Position numbers and translations under genes: made by a program. The notes below the pieces were generated by a model. It was not told the origin of the DNA and did not search any database. It worked only from the letters and a program-made list of their open reading frames with translations. Shown piece by piece: positions 1 to 7,310 of a stretch of 64,000 nt of DNA. The stretch is from Massiliimalia sp964370215 (GTDB taxonomy: Bacteria; Bacillota; Clostridia; Oscillospirales; Ruminococcaceae), in NCBI GenBank assembly GCA_964370215.1, contig CAYJIM010000005.1:14798-78797 (forward strand). The letters run 5' to 3'. Each line of letters starts with the position of its first letter. Positions within the stretch are counted from its first letter, which is position 1.

Positions 1-209
1 GGTCCCTTCGTATCCAAAATGGTGGAAATCGGCAGTCCCAATTCTTCACGGAGTTTGACCACTAAATCTAATTTTTTCTTATGCGATGCGTGATTTGCGT
101 GGGAAAAGTTGAAGCGTGCTGCATTCATACCACCGAGCATCAACTCGCGCAATACCTGTTCGTCATCATTGGCCGGCCCCATGGTACAGATAATTTTTGT
201 TTTTCTCAT
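1..209 (-). CDS. pyk: Pyruvate kinase, N-terminal part (cut by window edge)
   Basis: The first 69 or so codons of pyruvate kinase, the last step of glycolysis (phosphoenolpyruvate plus ADP to pyruvate plus ATP, cytosol). The translation begins MRKTKIICTMGPA and continues with GGMNAARFNFSHA and ISTILDTKGP, which match the conserved N-terminal barrel strands of the family, including the Arg and Asn-Ser residues that bind phosphate and K+. The ATG at 209 follows a GGAGGG ribosome site at 218-223. The rest of the gene lies to the left of the window. A TATAAT box at 247-252 preceded by TGG suggests an extended -10 promoter. Confidence 0.93.
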   Translation of the reverse strand, partial: MRKTKIICTMGPANDDEQVLRELMLGGMNAARFNFSHANHASHKKKLDLVVKLREELGLPISTILDTKG

Positions 210-246
210 CGTTACATCCCTCCAAAAATACAAACTTGTTATTCAC

Positions 247-252
247 ATTATA
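247..252 (-). promoter_or_regulatory. Extended -10 promoter element of pyk
   Basis: On the minus strand this reads TGGTATAAT, an extended -10 box. A TTGACA lies only 10 bases upstream, too close to act as its -35 element. It sits about 40 bases before the pyk start codon. Confidence 0.45.
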
Positions 253-416
253 CCATATTCTTTGTCAAAATGGGGTGAAAATCGAAAAGATTTTATTTTT
301 TGTCACCTTTTGTAAAAAATCGCAAGAATAAAATCAATTTTACCACCCTTTGACCGTTTCGCCTCACAAAAAAGCATCGGTTATTGCTCTGTTTTATCGA
401 CAAAATCTCTTTACTT

Positions 417-444
417 TTGACAATCTATCTTGTATAATTATAGT
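417..444 (+). promoter_or_regulatory. Sigma-A type promoter of the VanW gene
   Basis: TTGACA at 417-422 and TATAGT at 439-444 with a 16-base spacer, about 47 bases ahead of the VanW start. An overlapping TATAAT at 433-438 is only 10 bases from the -35 box and is less likely to be used. Confidence 0.6.
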
Positions 445-490
445 AATTGTTTGATCATTTTATCGTTATCGTTTCAAAGGGGTTTACTAT

Positions 491-1915
491 ATGGAAACAG
501 GCGTGCAAAAAAAGAAATTAAAACCATGGGCCATCGGATTGATTATCGGGGGCAGTGTTGCCGTTGTGGGCGGACTGACCTTTGCCGGCATTCAGTTGTA
601 CAATTGGATCACGATGATGGAAACCTCGCTTGCAGGGGATCATTTTTATGAAGGGGTGATTGTGCAAGGGGTGGACGTCAGTGGTATGACAAAGGAAGAG
701 GCCAAGGTAGCATTGACGGCACTGGAGCCGTCCTTACGCCCCGCAATTGCATTGGATCTTTCCTACGCTGATTTTACCGTCCATTACAACCAAGACAATT
801 TCACCTTTTCCTATGACACCGATGCGGTGTTGGAGGAGGCTTATCTTGTCGCGCGTGAGGGGCAACTGTGGGAACGGTATGACGAGCAGCAGGCACTACT
901 CGAAACACCTGCTACCTTTGAGGTGACCGCCACCCTACAACCTGCATCGGTGACAACCCTGGTTTCAGAACTTGCCGGCACCGTCAACCGAGGCAAACAG
1001 GAAGCGGAACTACTCGCCTTTACCCCCGGTGAAGCCTCCCCCTTTGCCTTTCAAGATGGATTTGATGGATGGACTTTAGACGAAGTGACAACGGTTGCCC
1101 TATTGGAGGATGCGTTGGCAGCTGAGGAAAAGGCGGGTACCATCGCCCTCCCGATTGCCGTCGATGCCTGCCTTGTCACCACCGCCACGTTGCAACAGGA
1201 CATCGCACTCATCTCCACCTTTTCCACCGTGTCTACCAATACCCAAGCGGCACGCTCCAACATGGCAAAAGCATTGGAGCTGATGAATGGGACGGTGTTG
1301 CAACCGGGTGAAGTGTTCTCCTTCAACGATACGGTGGGCAACAGTTCTTTGCCGGAAAACGGTTGGCTTTCTGCTGATACCCTTTCGGGCGGTCGTGTGG
1401 TGCAGGACTACGGCGGTGGTGTTTGCCAAGCGGCGACAACGTTGTATGGTGCTGCTATGCGTGCAGATTTAGAAGTCGTAGAGCGTGATTGTCACCGTTG
1501 GCCTTCGAGTTACGTGGATACTGGACTGGATGCTACCATCAGCTACGGCAACATTGATTTTAGAATTCAAAACCCCTATAGTACGCCTATTTATATCGAA
1601 TCCTATATGGTGGACAATTCCAAACTGATCATCAACCTGTACGGCAGACAACCGGAAGAATGGGATCGCATTGAGGTCAGCGGTTGGACAGAATCCACCC
1701 TTTACCCTGCGGCGACCATCGAAACAGTGGATTCTTCCTTGGCCCCGGGAGAGCGTGTGGTCGACATTTCGTCGAGAAATGGGCTGACTGCCGCCGGACA
1801 AAAAACATTTTATAAAGACGATGTGGAAGTAAAAACCGAAGCGGTACACGACTCTTATTATCGTCCTGTCCAAGGCGAAGTACGTGTAGGCCCAGCGGCT
1901 ACCCCTGCGGTATAA
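491..1915 (+). CDS. VanW family wall-associated protein
   Basis: A 474-residue membrane-anchored protein. A cytoplasmic Lys-rich start is followed by one membrane segment at about residues 14-38. A peptidoglycan-binding-4-like region follows (FYEGVIVQGVDVSGMTKEEA, about residues 54-75), and a VanW domain spans about 250-400, with the typical FSFNDTVG, GGGVCQAATTLYGAA and NPYSTPIYIES stretches. VanW proteins occur in many Gram-positive bacteria and in some vancomycin-resistance clusters, but their biochemical role is not settled and nothing here points to resistance. Start supported by AAAGGGG at 476-482 and a promoter upstream. Monocistronic. Confidence 0.88.
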   Translation: METGVQKKKLKPWAIGLIIGGSVAVVGGLTFAGIQLYNWITMMETSLAGDHFYEGVIVQGVDVSGMTKEEAKVALTALEPSLRPAIALDLSYADFTVHYNQDNFTFSYDTDAVLEEAYLVAREGQLWERYDEQQALLETPATFEVTATLQPASVTTLVSELAGTVNRGKQEAELLAFTPGEASPFAFQDGFDGWTLDEVTTVALLEDALAAEEKAGTIALPIAVDACLVTTATLQQDIALISTFSTVSTNTQAARSNMAKALELMNGTVLQPGEVFSFNDTVGNSSLPENGWLSADTLSGGRVVQDYGGGVCQAATTLYGAAMRADLEVVERDCHRWPSSYVDTGLDATISYGNIDFRIQNPYSTPIYIESYMVDNSKLIINLYGRQPEEWDRIEVSGWTESTLYPAATIETVDSSLAPGERVVDISSRNGLTAAGQKTFYKDDVEVKTEAVHDSYYRPVQGEVRVGPAATPAV

Positions 1916-1998
1916 ACGGACGGCAGATGAGAAATTACGACAACTTTACCGCGGGGCACACAGTATACGAGAAACTTTTTGTTTGGTAAAGGCGAAGT

Positions 1999-2131
1999 TT
2001 TAATCAACTTTTTTCAAAAAGTTGCAGGGTGTGGGACAGTATCCCACGGTTTTGAATGCCGTAAGAGAGCATTCAGAGGGTGAATTTTCAGACAATCCGG
2101 TGAATTGTCTGAAAAGAGGGAGATTTTACGA
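1999..2131 (+). repeat. Dispersed intergenic repeat, family 1 (variant with four stems), cut by N gap
   Basis: The non-coding stretch after the VanW gene holds a chain of inverted repeats: CAACTTTTTTCAAAAAGTTG, GTGGGACAGTATCCCAC, GAATGC/GCATTC, TTCAGACAAT/ATTGTCTGAA, then the left arm of a GGGAGATTTT hairpin that runs into the N gap. Closely related copies lie at 13337-13503 and 31395-31516, with compensatory differences in the stems. No gene lies between 1916 and the gap. Confidence 0.75.
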
Positions 2132-2231
2132 NNNNNNNNNNNNNNNNNNNNNNNNNNNNNNNNNNNNNNNNNNNNNNNNNNNNNNNNNNNNNNNNNNNNN
2201 NNNNNNNNNNNNNNNNNNNNNNNNNNNNNNN
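2132..2231. other. Assembly gap (100 N)
   Basis: Exactly 100 undetermined bases, the usual placeholder for a scaffold join of unknown length. It lies inside a repeated hairpin on its left side and removes the 3' end of yebC on its right side. Confidence 0.97.
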
Positions 2232-2929
2232 CGTTGTACGTCGTCGTTCTCTTCCAGATGTTCCAGTAACAGGTTCATTTTTTTGAGGGCATCTTCGTCC
2301 GTCAAAGCCGTATAGGTCGACGGTACCTGCTCGACTTCCGCCGACAACACAGTATACCCTTTGGCTTCAAAGTATTCTCTTGCCGCACTGCAATCTGCAG
2401 GGGCTGTTTCCACTTCCACCACTTCTTCAAGCACTTCAAATTCTTCCGCACCGGCTTCCATGCAGTCTTCCATGACCTGTTCTTCGTCCAGATTATTGTT
2501 CTCCAGTAGGATGACCCCTTTTTCGGTGAACATGTAAGAGACACAGCCGGTTGTACCAAGGTTCCCACCAAATTTATCGAAATAGTGGCGCACCTCACCG
2601 GCGGTGCGATTTTTGTTATCGGTCAACGCTTCGACGATGACAGCGACCCCCGATGGCCCATAGCCTTCGTACACCATGCCCTCATAATTGTTTTTATCGC
2701 CCTCACCGGCGGCTTTTTTGATGACCCTGTCGATGTTGTCGTTCGGCACATTGTTTTGTTTTGCTTTTGCAATGAGGTCGCGCAATTTGCCGTTGACCGC
2801 AGGGTCCGGCCCGCCCTCTTTGACGCACACCATCATTTCTCTACCGATTTTTGTAAAAACCTTTGCACGCTGTGCATCGGTTTTTCCTTTTTTGTGCATG
2901 ATATTTTTCCACTTGGAATGTCCTGCCAT
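2232..2929 (-). CDS. yebC: YebC/PmpR family protein, 3' end missing in gap
   Basis: About 232 residues of a YebC/TACO1 family protein, a cytosolic family linked to transcription regulation and, more recently, to translation of difficult nascent peptides. The hallmark N-terminus MAGHSKWKNIMHKKGK is present, followed by FTKIGREM, the NDNIDRVIKKA helix and YEGYGPSGVAVIVEALTDN. The last readable residues are HLEENDDVQ, which in the family lie roughly ten residues before the stop, so only the very end is lost in the N gap. ATG at 2929 chosen over an upstream GTG because AAAGGG lies 8 bases before it. Monocistronic. Confidence 0.93.
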
Positions 2930-2962
2930 TTGTCGCACCCTTTCTAAAAATCTATCTGATTT

Positions 2963-2991
2963 ATTTTAACACAATCCTTTCTGTTTTTCAA
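2963..2991 (-). promoter_or_regulatory. Promoter of yebC
   Basis: On the minus strand TTGAAA (2986-2991) and TAAAAT (2963-2968) are separated by 17 bases and lie about 35 bases upstream of the yebC start codon. Confidence 0.5.
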
Positions 2992-3067
2992 GTATAGCAC
3001 CAGACTTGTGTGGCAAACTAGTACTACCGAAAAATAATTTTCGGCAATCGAAAGGAGTCCTTCTATT

Positions 3068-3226
3068 ATGGCGAAGAAAATGAAACGAAACGCACAACAA
3101 ACATCGGATCAACACCCCAGTTCCAGCATGATGGACTATGTCACCGTCCCCACTCAAAAACAACAACCCTCTTCCAAAAAGCAATCCTCTGCACAAAACT
3201 GCAAGGATAGTAAAACGTCCAATTAG
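3068..3226 (+). CDS. Small basic protein of unknown function (52 residues)
   Basis: An ATG with a very good ribosome site (GAAAGGAG, 3049-3056) opens a 52-codon frame. The product is rich in Lys, Gln and Ser (starts MAKKMKRNAQQTS, later PTQKQQPSSKKQSS) with no membrane segment and probably little fold. It is followed by a rho-independent terminator at 3256-3288, so it looks like a complete small transcription unit. No family recognised. The ribosome site and terminator are the reasons to call it a gene. Confidence 0.5.
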   Translation: MAKKMKRNAQQTSDQHPSSSMMDYVTVPTQKQQPSSKKQSSAQNCKDSKTSN

Positions 3227-3255
3227 CAAATATTCCCCACGGTTGTCTGCAAAGG

Positions 3256-3288
3256 AAATCGGTGAGTCTTAGGACTTGCCGATTTTTT
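3256..3288 (+). terminator. Terminator after the 52-residue gene
   Basis: Stem AAATCGG...CCGATTT with an inner extension, followed by a run of T on the plus strand. Confidence 0.7.
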
Positions 3289-3365
3289 CTTCACCCTCTT
3301 ATTTTCCACCATCTTTTGTTCGATATTCTATATAGAAAGTGGCTCATCACAAGGAGGTGCCATCC

Positions 3366-3761
3366 ATGAATGTCAACGCAACGCAAACATCGGGGCAACC
3401 CAGTGCCGCTGTCGAAAAAACAACCGCATCACCAACCACTCCCCAACAAGAAAGCAAAAGCACCATCGAGGACATTCGTCGGCACGCCAAGGTGCAACAG
3501 ACCTCCATGGATCGCTATCGGGATGTTTTACTCATCGAGTCCAAGTGTCGCAAAATTTATACCAATTGGATGGTGGGTAAACGGGTGATCGGTAGAGATC
3601 GCTACTACCTACTGAAAAACAAACCGGAACTGTACGGCATTGCCAAAGCCATGGCAAAGAAGCCGGAAGGACGACAGCGTCTGGAAAAGGTGCTCAAGCA
3701 CTATAAAGAAACACTCGAAACACATCCGAATGATCCTTCCAATATTGAAAAGTATGTTTGA
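3366..3761 (+). CDS. Hypothetical protein, 131 residues
   Basis: The ATG at 3366 lies 7 bases after AAGGAGG (3351-3357); an in-frame GTG further upstream overlaps that site and is not used. The first 40 residues are Thr/Gln/Pro-rich and probably unstructured. From about residue 42 the protein is charged and helical (IEDIRRHAKVQQTSMDRYRD, then GKRVIGRDRYYLLKNKPELY, GRQRLEKVLKHYKETLE). No signal peptide, membrane segment or known motif is seen. It ends just before a shared bidirectional terminator. Function unknown. Confidence 0.6.
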   Translation: MNVNATQTSGQPSAAVEKTTASPTTPQQESKSTIEDIRRHAKVQQTSMDRYRDVLLIESKCRKIYTNWMVGKRVIGRDRYYLLKNKPELYGIAKAMAKKPEGRQRLEKVLKHYKETLETHPNDPSNIEKYV

Positions 3762-3774
3762 TGTGATGTCCATC

Positions 3775-3821
3775 AAAAAAGCAATCTTCTCGGATAAATT
3801 TATCCACGAGGATTGCTTTTT
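3775..3821. terminator. Bidirectional terminator between the 131-residue gene and the sensor kinase gene
   Basis: AAAAAGCAATC and GATTGCTTTTT form a stem with A/T runs on both sides, so it can end transcripts arriving from either strand of these convergent genes. Confidence 0.75.
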
Positions 3822-3853
3822 AGGTTATAACATTGCTGTCTATTTCACAAGTG

Positions 3854-5197
3854 TCAAGGCAATTGCGTTCTTTTGAGCGATAGTTCAAACACTGCTCCAT
3901 CATCGTTGTGCACTGTGATTTGCCCACCCATTCGTTCAATGGCGGTTTTGGCAATCGACAGTCCCAACCCAAAATTCCCGTCATCTCCTTTTGAAAAACG
4001 CTCAAAGATACGGTCGGTATTGGGCACACCACCGCCATCGTCGGCAATGATCAACAACACCTGTTCTTCCTGTTCTGTCAACGTCACTGTCACCTGATGG
4101 TTTGCATAACGAATGGCATTGGACAACACATTCCCCACACAGGCGGCAAATAATTCTTGATTGCCATACGCCATGACCGCCGCATCGCTCTTTGTCTGCA
4201 CCGACACCTTTTGACTGACTGCATACCCGTGGTATCGATGAAGTACCGTTTCCAGACATTCACTCAAGTCGATCCATTCCAACGGCTTATGTTGGTCGAA
4301 ATTTTCCGCCCGTGCCAACGTCAATAAGTCGTCTACCAATTCAGTCATCTTTTGACTTTGTGCGGAAATGAGGACTGCCGTTTCCTTTGCATCGGGGAAT
4401 ACGCCCAACGCAATGCCGTCGGCATACCCTTGAATGCTCATCAACGGGGTGCGCAATTCATGTGACGCATTGTGTAAAAAGGACTTTTGCGCTTGATCAA
4501 ACTGATAGACTCGTGCGTTGAGCTCATTGAGCTCGTGGGTAAGTCTTGCCAGTTCCACACTGCCACTTTTATCCTCAATGACGGTCAATTCGTCAGACTT
4601 CATCGCCTCGACCACCGCTGTCAGTCGTTCAATTGGTTTGACAATGGAATTAGTCACCCGACTGCAAATGAACAACGCAATCCCTGTAATCATAACCAAA
4701 ACAAGCAACAGTACCACATTGACTGTGTCGACAAATTCATCGATGGCAAGTCCTTTGGAAATATACACCACTTCGTCCTGTTGTTGGCGATCACGATACC
4801 CTACCTGTACCACATAATAGGTCTCCCATTCGTACCGGAAGGAGCCGATTTCAAACTGCTCTAACCCGTCGATCAGCGTGTACACCTGTGCCGCCAAAGC
4901 TTCTGTGACAAAGCTTTCCTCGAGGTCAATCATCTTGGAAATATTGCCATTTTTGTTGAATACCAGCAGTTCGGCAGAGGCTACCCCACGCTGCACTTTG
5001 AGTAAACTCTCCATCCCCTTGTAGTTCTCATCGTCTATTGTTTCCGCCACTTCTTCTACAATGGTCGATAGATCCTCTTGTGCCTGTCTCCCCTTATAGT
5101 CCAATACAATCAAATTGAACAGCAAAAAAATGGCGGTAGGAATGGCCAAAATGAGCACAAGATACGGCCTTGCAATGCGCTTTCTAATCGTCAGCAT
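3854..5197 (-). CDS. Sensor histidine kinase (HAMP-HisKA-HATPase)
   Basis: A 447-residue membrane kinase, the partner of the response regulator just upstream. Order: membrane segment at about 12-32, an extracytoplasmic sensing domain of about 110 residues, a second membrane segment (VVLLLVLVMITGIALFI), HAMP linker, dimerisation helix with the phosphoacceptor His in NASHELRTPL, then the ATPase domain with N box NVLSNAIRYA, G1 DDGGGVP and G2 GLGLSIAK. All catalytic motifs are intact. The ATG at 5197 lies 6 bases after GGAGG (5204-5208); the frame overlaps the regulator by 14 bases, indicating translational coupling. Signal unknown. Confidence 0.9.
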   Translation of the reverse strand: MLTIRKRIARPYLVLILAIPTAIFLLFNLIVLDYKGRQAQEDLSTIVEEVAETIDDENYKGMESLLKVQRGVASAELLVFNKNGNISKMIDLEESFVTEALAAQVYTLIDGLEQFEIGSFRYEWETYYVVQVGYRDRQQQDEVVYISKGLAIDEFVDTVNVVLLLVLVMITGIALFICSRVTNSIVKPIERLTAVVEAMKSDELTVIEDKSGSVELARLTHELNELNARVYQFDQAQKSFLHNASHELRTPLMSIQGYADGIALGVFPDAKETAVLISAQSQKMTELVDDLLTLARAENFDQHKPLEWIDLSECLETVLHRYHGYAVSQKVSVQTKSDAAVMAYGNQELFAACVGNVLSNAIRYANHQVTVTLTEQEEQVLLIIADDGGGVPNTDRIFERFSKGDDGNFGLGLSIAKTAIERMGGQITVHNDDGAVFELSLKRTQLP

Positions 5198-5876
5198 GCC
5201 CATCCTCCAACTCCAATTTAAAGCCAAATCCCCAAACAGCGGTAATGCGAATCGCTGTTTTGACCAATTTTTTGCGCAGTCGCTTTAGGACATCATCACA
5301 TGCCTTGGTGTCCACCTCATGGTCAAACTTCCACACATTTTTCAACAGTTCCTCACGGGATACCGCACGCTCGGCATATTCAAACATGTAAGCCATCAGC
5401 GAAAATTCGGTTGGGGTCAGGTCAAACTTCTCGCCTGCATAACCGGCGGTTTTCAATGCTAAATTCAGTTCCATTTGCCCAAAGTTCAACACTTTTTTGA
5501 CCCGACTTTCCTCCACAAACGCCATGCGACGAAACAGCGCATGAACCCTTGCCACCAATTCCATCGGTGCAAAAGGTTTGACCAGATAATCGTCTGCCCC
5601 CATGGTAATGCCGGTGATGCGATCCAACTCGCTGTCCTTTGCCGACACCATAATGATCGGCACCGAAGACTGCGCACGCAGTGCGGCACAGATAGAAATG
5701 CCGTCGGTTCCCGGCATCATGACATCCAAAATAACCATGTCACAGGGATCGTTTTCAAATGCTACACGAAGTGCGTCTCCTGTTTCAAATGCGGTCACTT
5801 CATAGCCACTATTTTTCAAAAATCCAACGATGATGTCACGAATGCTTTTTTCATCATCTGCAATATAAATTCTCAA
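5184..5876 (-). CDS. OmpR/PhoB-type response regulator
   Basis: A 230-residue two-domain regulator. The receiver domain has the acidic pair (DDE), the phosphoacceptor Asp in MVILDVMMPGTDG, and the conserved Lys in YLVKPF. The C-terminal winged helix is of PhoB type (FDLTPTEFSLMAYMFE, ending TAVWGFGFKLE). The start is taken as TTG at 5876, which gives the usual RIYIADDE start and sits 7-9 bases after GAGGTGAT; an in-frame GTG at 5885 lies within that ribosome site. First gene of a two-gene operon with the sensor kinase. Target genes cannot be told from the window. Confidence 0.92.
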   Translation of the reverse strand: MRIYIADDEKSIRDIIVGFLKNSGYEVTAFETGDALRVAFENDPCDMVILDVMMPGTDGISICAALRAQSSVPIIMVSAKDSELDRITGITMGADDYLVKPFAPMELVARVHALFRRMAFVEESRVKKVLNFGQMELNLALKTAGYAGEKFDLTPTEFSLMAYMFEYAERAVSREELLKNVWKFDHEVDTKACDDVLKRLRKKLVKTAIRITAVWGFGFKLELEDGHADD

Positions 5877-5901
5877 TACTATCACCTCAAAAGATGATTT
5901 T

Positions 5902-5929
5902 ATTATAACATATTTTTGTTGGAAAGTAA
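5902..5929 (-). promoter_or_regulatory. Promoter of the two-component operon
   Basis: Minus strand TTACTT (5924-5929) and TATAAT (5902-5907) with a 16-base spacer, 26 bases upstream of the regulator start. Confidence 0.5.
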
Positions 5930-6108
5930 GCTATTCTTTTCAATTGCCACTGTTTTGCCTATTTTTATTTCATCGTACTCGACCTGCTAAATCCTTCCTG
6001 ATCTCACCTCAAAATTCTGTACTTCAATACAAATAAACCGACCACTTCAACTGTGGCATTGCACCAGCAGTGCGTGGAACTTCCAACGCTACAAGTAGAT
6101 GTGCCTTT
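5930..6108. other. Intergenic stretch without recognised features
   Basis: Together with the flanking promoter and terminator this fills the 314-base space between the response regulator and rfbA. I see no open frame with a ribosome site and no repeat in it. Confidence 0.6.
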
Positions 6109-6162
6109 GCGATAAAAAGCCCTCTGGTACACCGTATCGTGTACCAGAGGGCTTTTTATCGC
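6109..6162. terminator. Perfect 24-bp bidirectional terminator downstream of rfbA
   Basis: Two 24-base arms (6109-6132 and 6139-6162) are perfectly complementary with a 6-base loop. AAAAAG and CTTTTT sit inside the arms, so a U-run follows the GC core in either direction. Confidence 0.8.
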
Positions 6163-6190
6163 AAACAATGGGGCTTAACGCACCAAGGCT

Positions 6191-7069
6191 TTAATATCTG
6201 ATTTTCCCGTCTGCAACATGTCTTAAATGTCTGCCGTATTCACTTTTCCCATGATTTTCTGCGGCAACTAAAAGTTCTCCTTTGGTAATCCATCCGTTTT
6301 TATAGGCAATTTCTTCAATGCAAGAAATGGTAAGTCCCTGTCTTTTTTGAATGACTTTGACATACTCCGAGGCTTCTGTCAAGCTGTCTACCGTGCCGGT
6401 ATCCAGCCAACCATACCCACGACCCAACGTGATGACATCCAAATCACCTTTTTCAAGGTACACGCGGTTGAGATCGGTAATCTCCAGTTCCCCTCGCTTG
6501 GATGGTTTCAAATTTTTGGCATACTCTACCACACTGTTGTCGTAGAAGTAAAGCCCTGTAATTGCGTAGTTTGACTTTGGTTCTTCCGGTTTTTCTTCCA
6601 CCGAAAGTACTTTGCCATTTTCATCAAATTCCACCACGCCGAAACGCTCCGGATCGTCTACGTAGTACCCGAAAACCGTTGCACGCCCTTTGTTGGCAAC
6701 CGCTTCTTTGAGGCGCTTGGTCAACCCATTCCCGTGGAAAATGTTGTCCCCTAGGATCATTGCACAGTCATCGTCTCCAATAAATTCTTCACCGAGGATG
6801 AATGCTTGCGCCAGTCCATCCGGAGAGGGCTGTACTTTATAAGATAGGTTGATCCCAAATCGTGCGCCATCACCCAACAGTTTTTCAAAGTTTGGTAAGT
6901 CCTGTGGGGTGGAAATGATGAGAATATCTTTGATCCCTGCCAACATCAAGGTGGACAGCGGATAATAAATCATCGGTTTATCATAAATGGGCAACAATTG
7001 TTTGGATGTTACCAATGTCAACGGATACAGTCTCGTCCCACTCCCGCCGGCTAAAATAATACCTTTCAT
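6191..7069 (-). CDS. rfbA: Glucose-1-phosphate thymidylyltransferase
   Basis: A 292-residue nucleotidyltransferase, the usual length for RmlA. It makes dTDP-glucose from dTTP and glucose-1-phosphate, the first step to dTDP-L-rhamnose for surface polysaccharide. Seen: GGSGTRLYPLT nucleotide-binding loop, SKQLLPIYDKPMIYYPLSTL, ILGDNIFHG (metal-binding Asp), VEEKPEEPKSNYAITGLYFYD and GYGWLDTGT. ATG at 7069 follows AAGGAG. It stands alone: the partner genes rfbB, rfbC and rfbD are not in the window, although polysaccharide genes lie at 13.7-16.8 kb. Confidence 0.95.
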   Translation of the reverse strand: MKGIILAGGSGTRLYPLTLVTSKQLLPIYDKPMIYYPLSTLMLAGIKDILIISTPQDLPNFEKLLGDGARFGINLSYKVQPSPDGLAQAFILGEEFIGDDDCAMILGDNIFHGNGLTKRLKEAVANKGRATVFGYYVDDPERFGVVEFDENGKVLSVEEKPEEPKSNYAITGLYFYDNSVVEYAKNLKPSKRGELEITDLNRVYLEKGDLDVITLGRGYGWLDTGTVDSLTEASEYVKVIQKRQGLTISCIEEIAYKNGWITKGELLVAAENHGKSEYGRHLRHVADGKIRY

Positions 7070-7122
7070 ATAAAAATACTCCTTAAATTCAAATTGTGAT
7101 GTGTTTCTTGCAACTTCATTAT

Positions 7123-7151
7123 ATTATAAATCAAACCCACAAAAATGTCAA
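7123..7151 (-). promoter_or_regulatory. Consensus promoter of rfbA
   Basis: Minus strand TTGACA (7146-7151), 17-base spacer, TATAAT (7123-7128): both boxes match the consensus exactly. Confidence 0.75.
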
Positions 7152-7182
7152 TTTATATTTGAAGAACCCTTGGTAGAAATAC

Positions 7183-7214
7183 AAAAAAGCAACTGCTTTC
7201 ACAGTTGCTTTTTT
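7183..7214. terminator. Terminator downstream of the EAL gene
   Basis: AAAAAAGCAACTG and CAGTTGCTTTTTT form a 13-bp stem with a 6-base loop, with T-runs on both strands. It ends the solute-binding-protein/EAL operon about 100 bases after the EAL stop codon. Confidence 0.8.
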
Positions 7215-7310
7215 ATTTCTACCCGTACACCAAATAGCTGTAGTTGTTTTGATGGGATGAACGAAAACACATGATAGGATTGTAAGATACCACTTCAGTA
7301 ATTGCTGGCA

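Noticed and set aside
491..1915. Vancomycin-resistance cluster suggested by VanW and the Ddl at 53891
   Set aside because: No vanH, vanX or vanRS; the Ddl has the D-Ala-D-Ala type loop and sits in a normal peptidoglycan operon.
5184..5203. ATG at 5203 as start of the sensor kinase
   Set aside because: It overlaps the GGAGG ribosome site directly; the ATG at 5197 has proper spacing.
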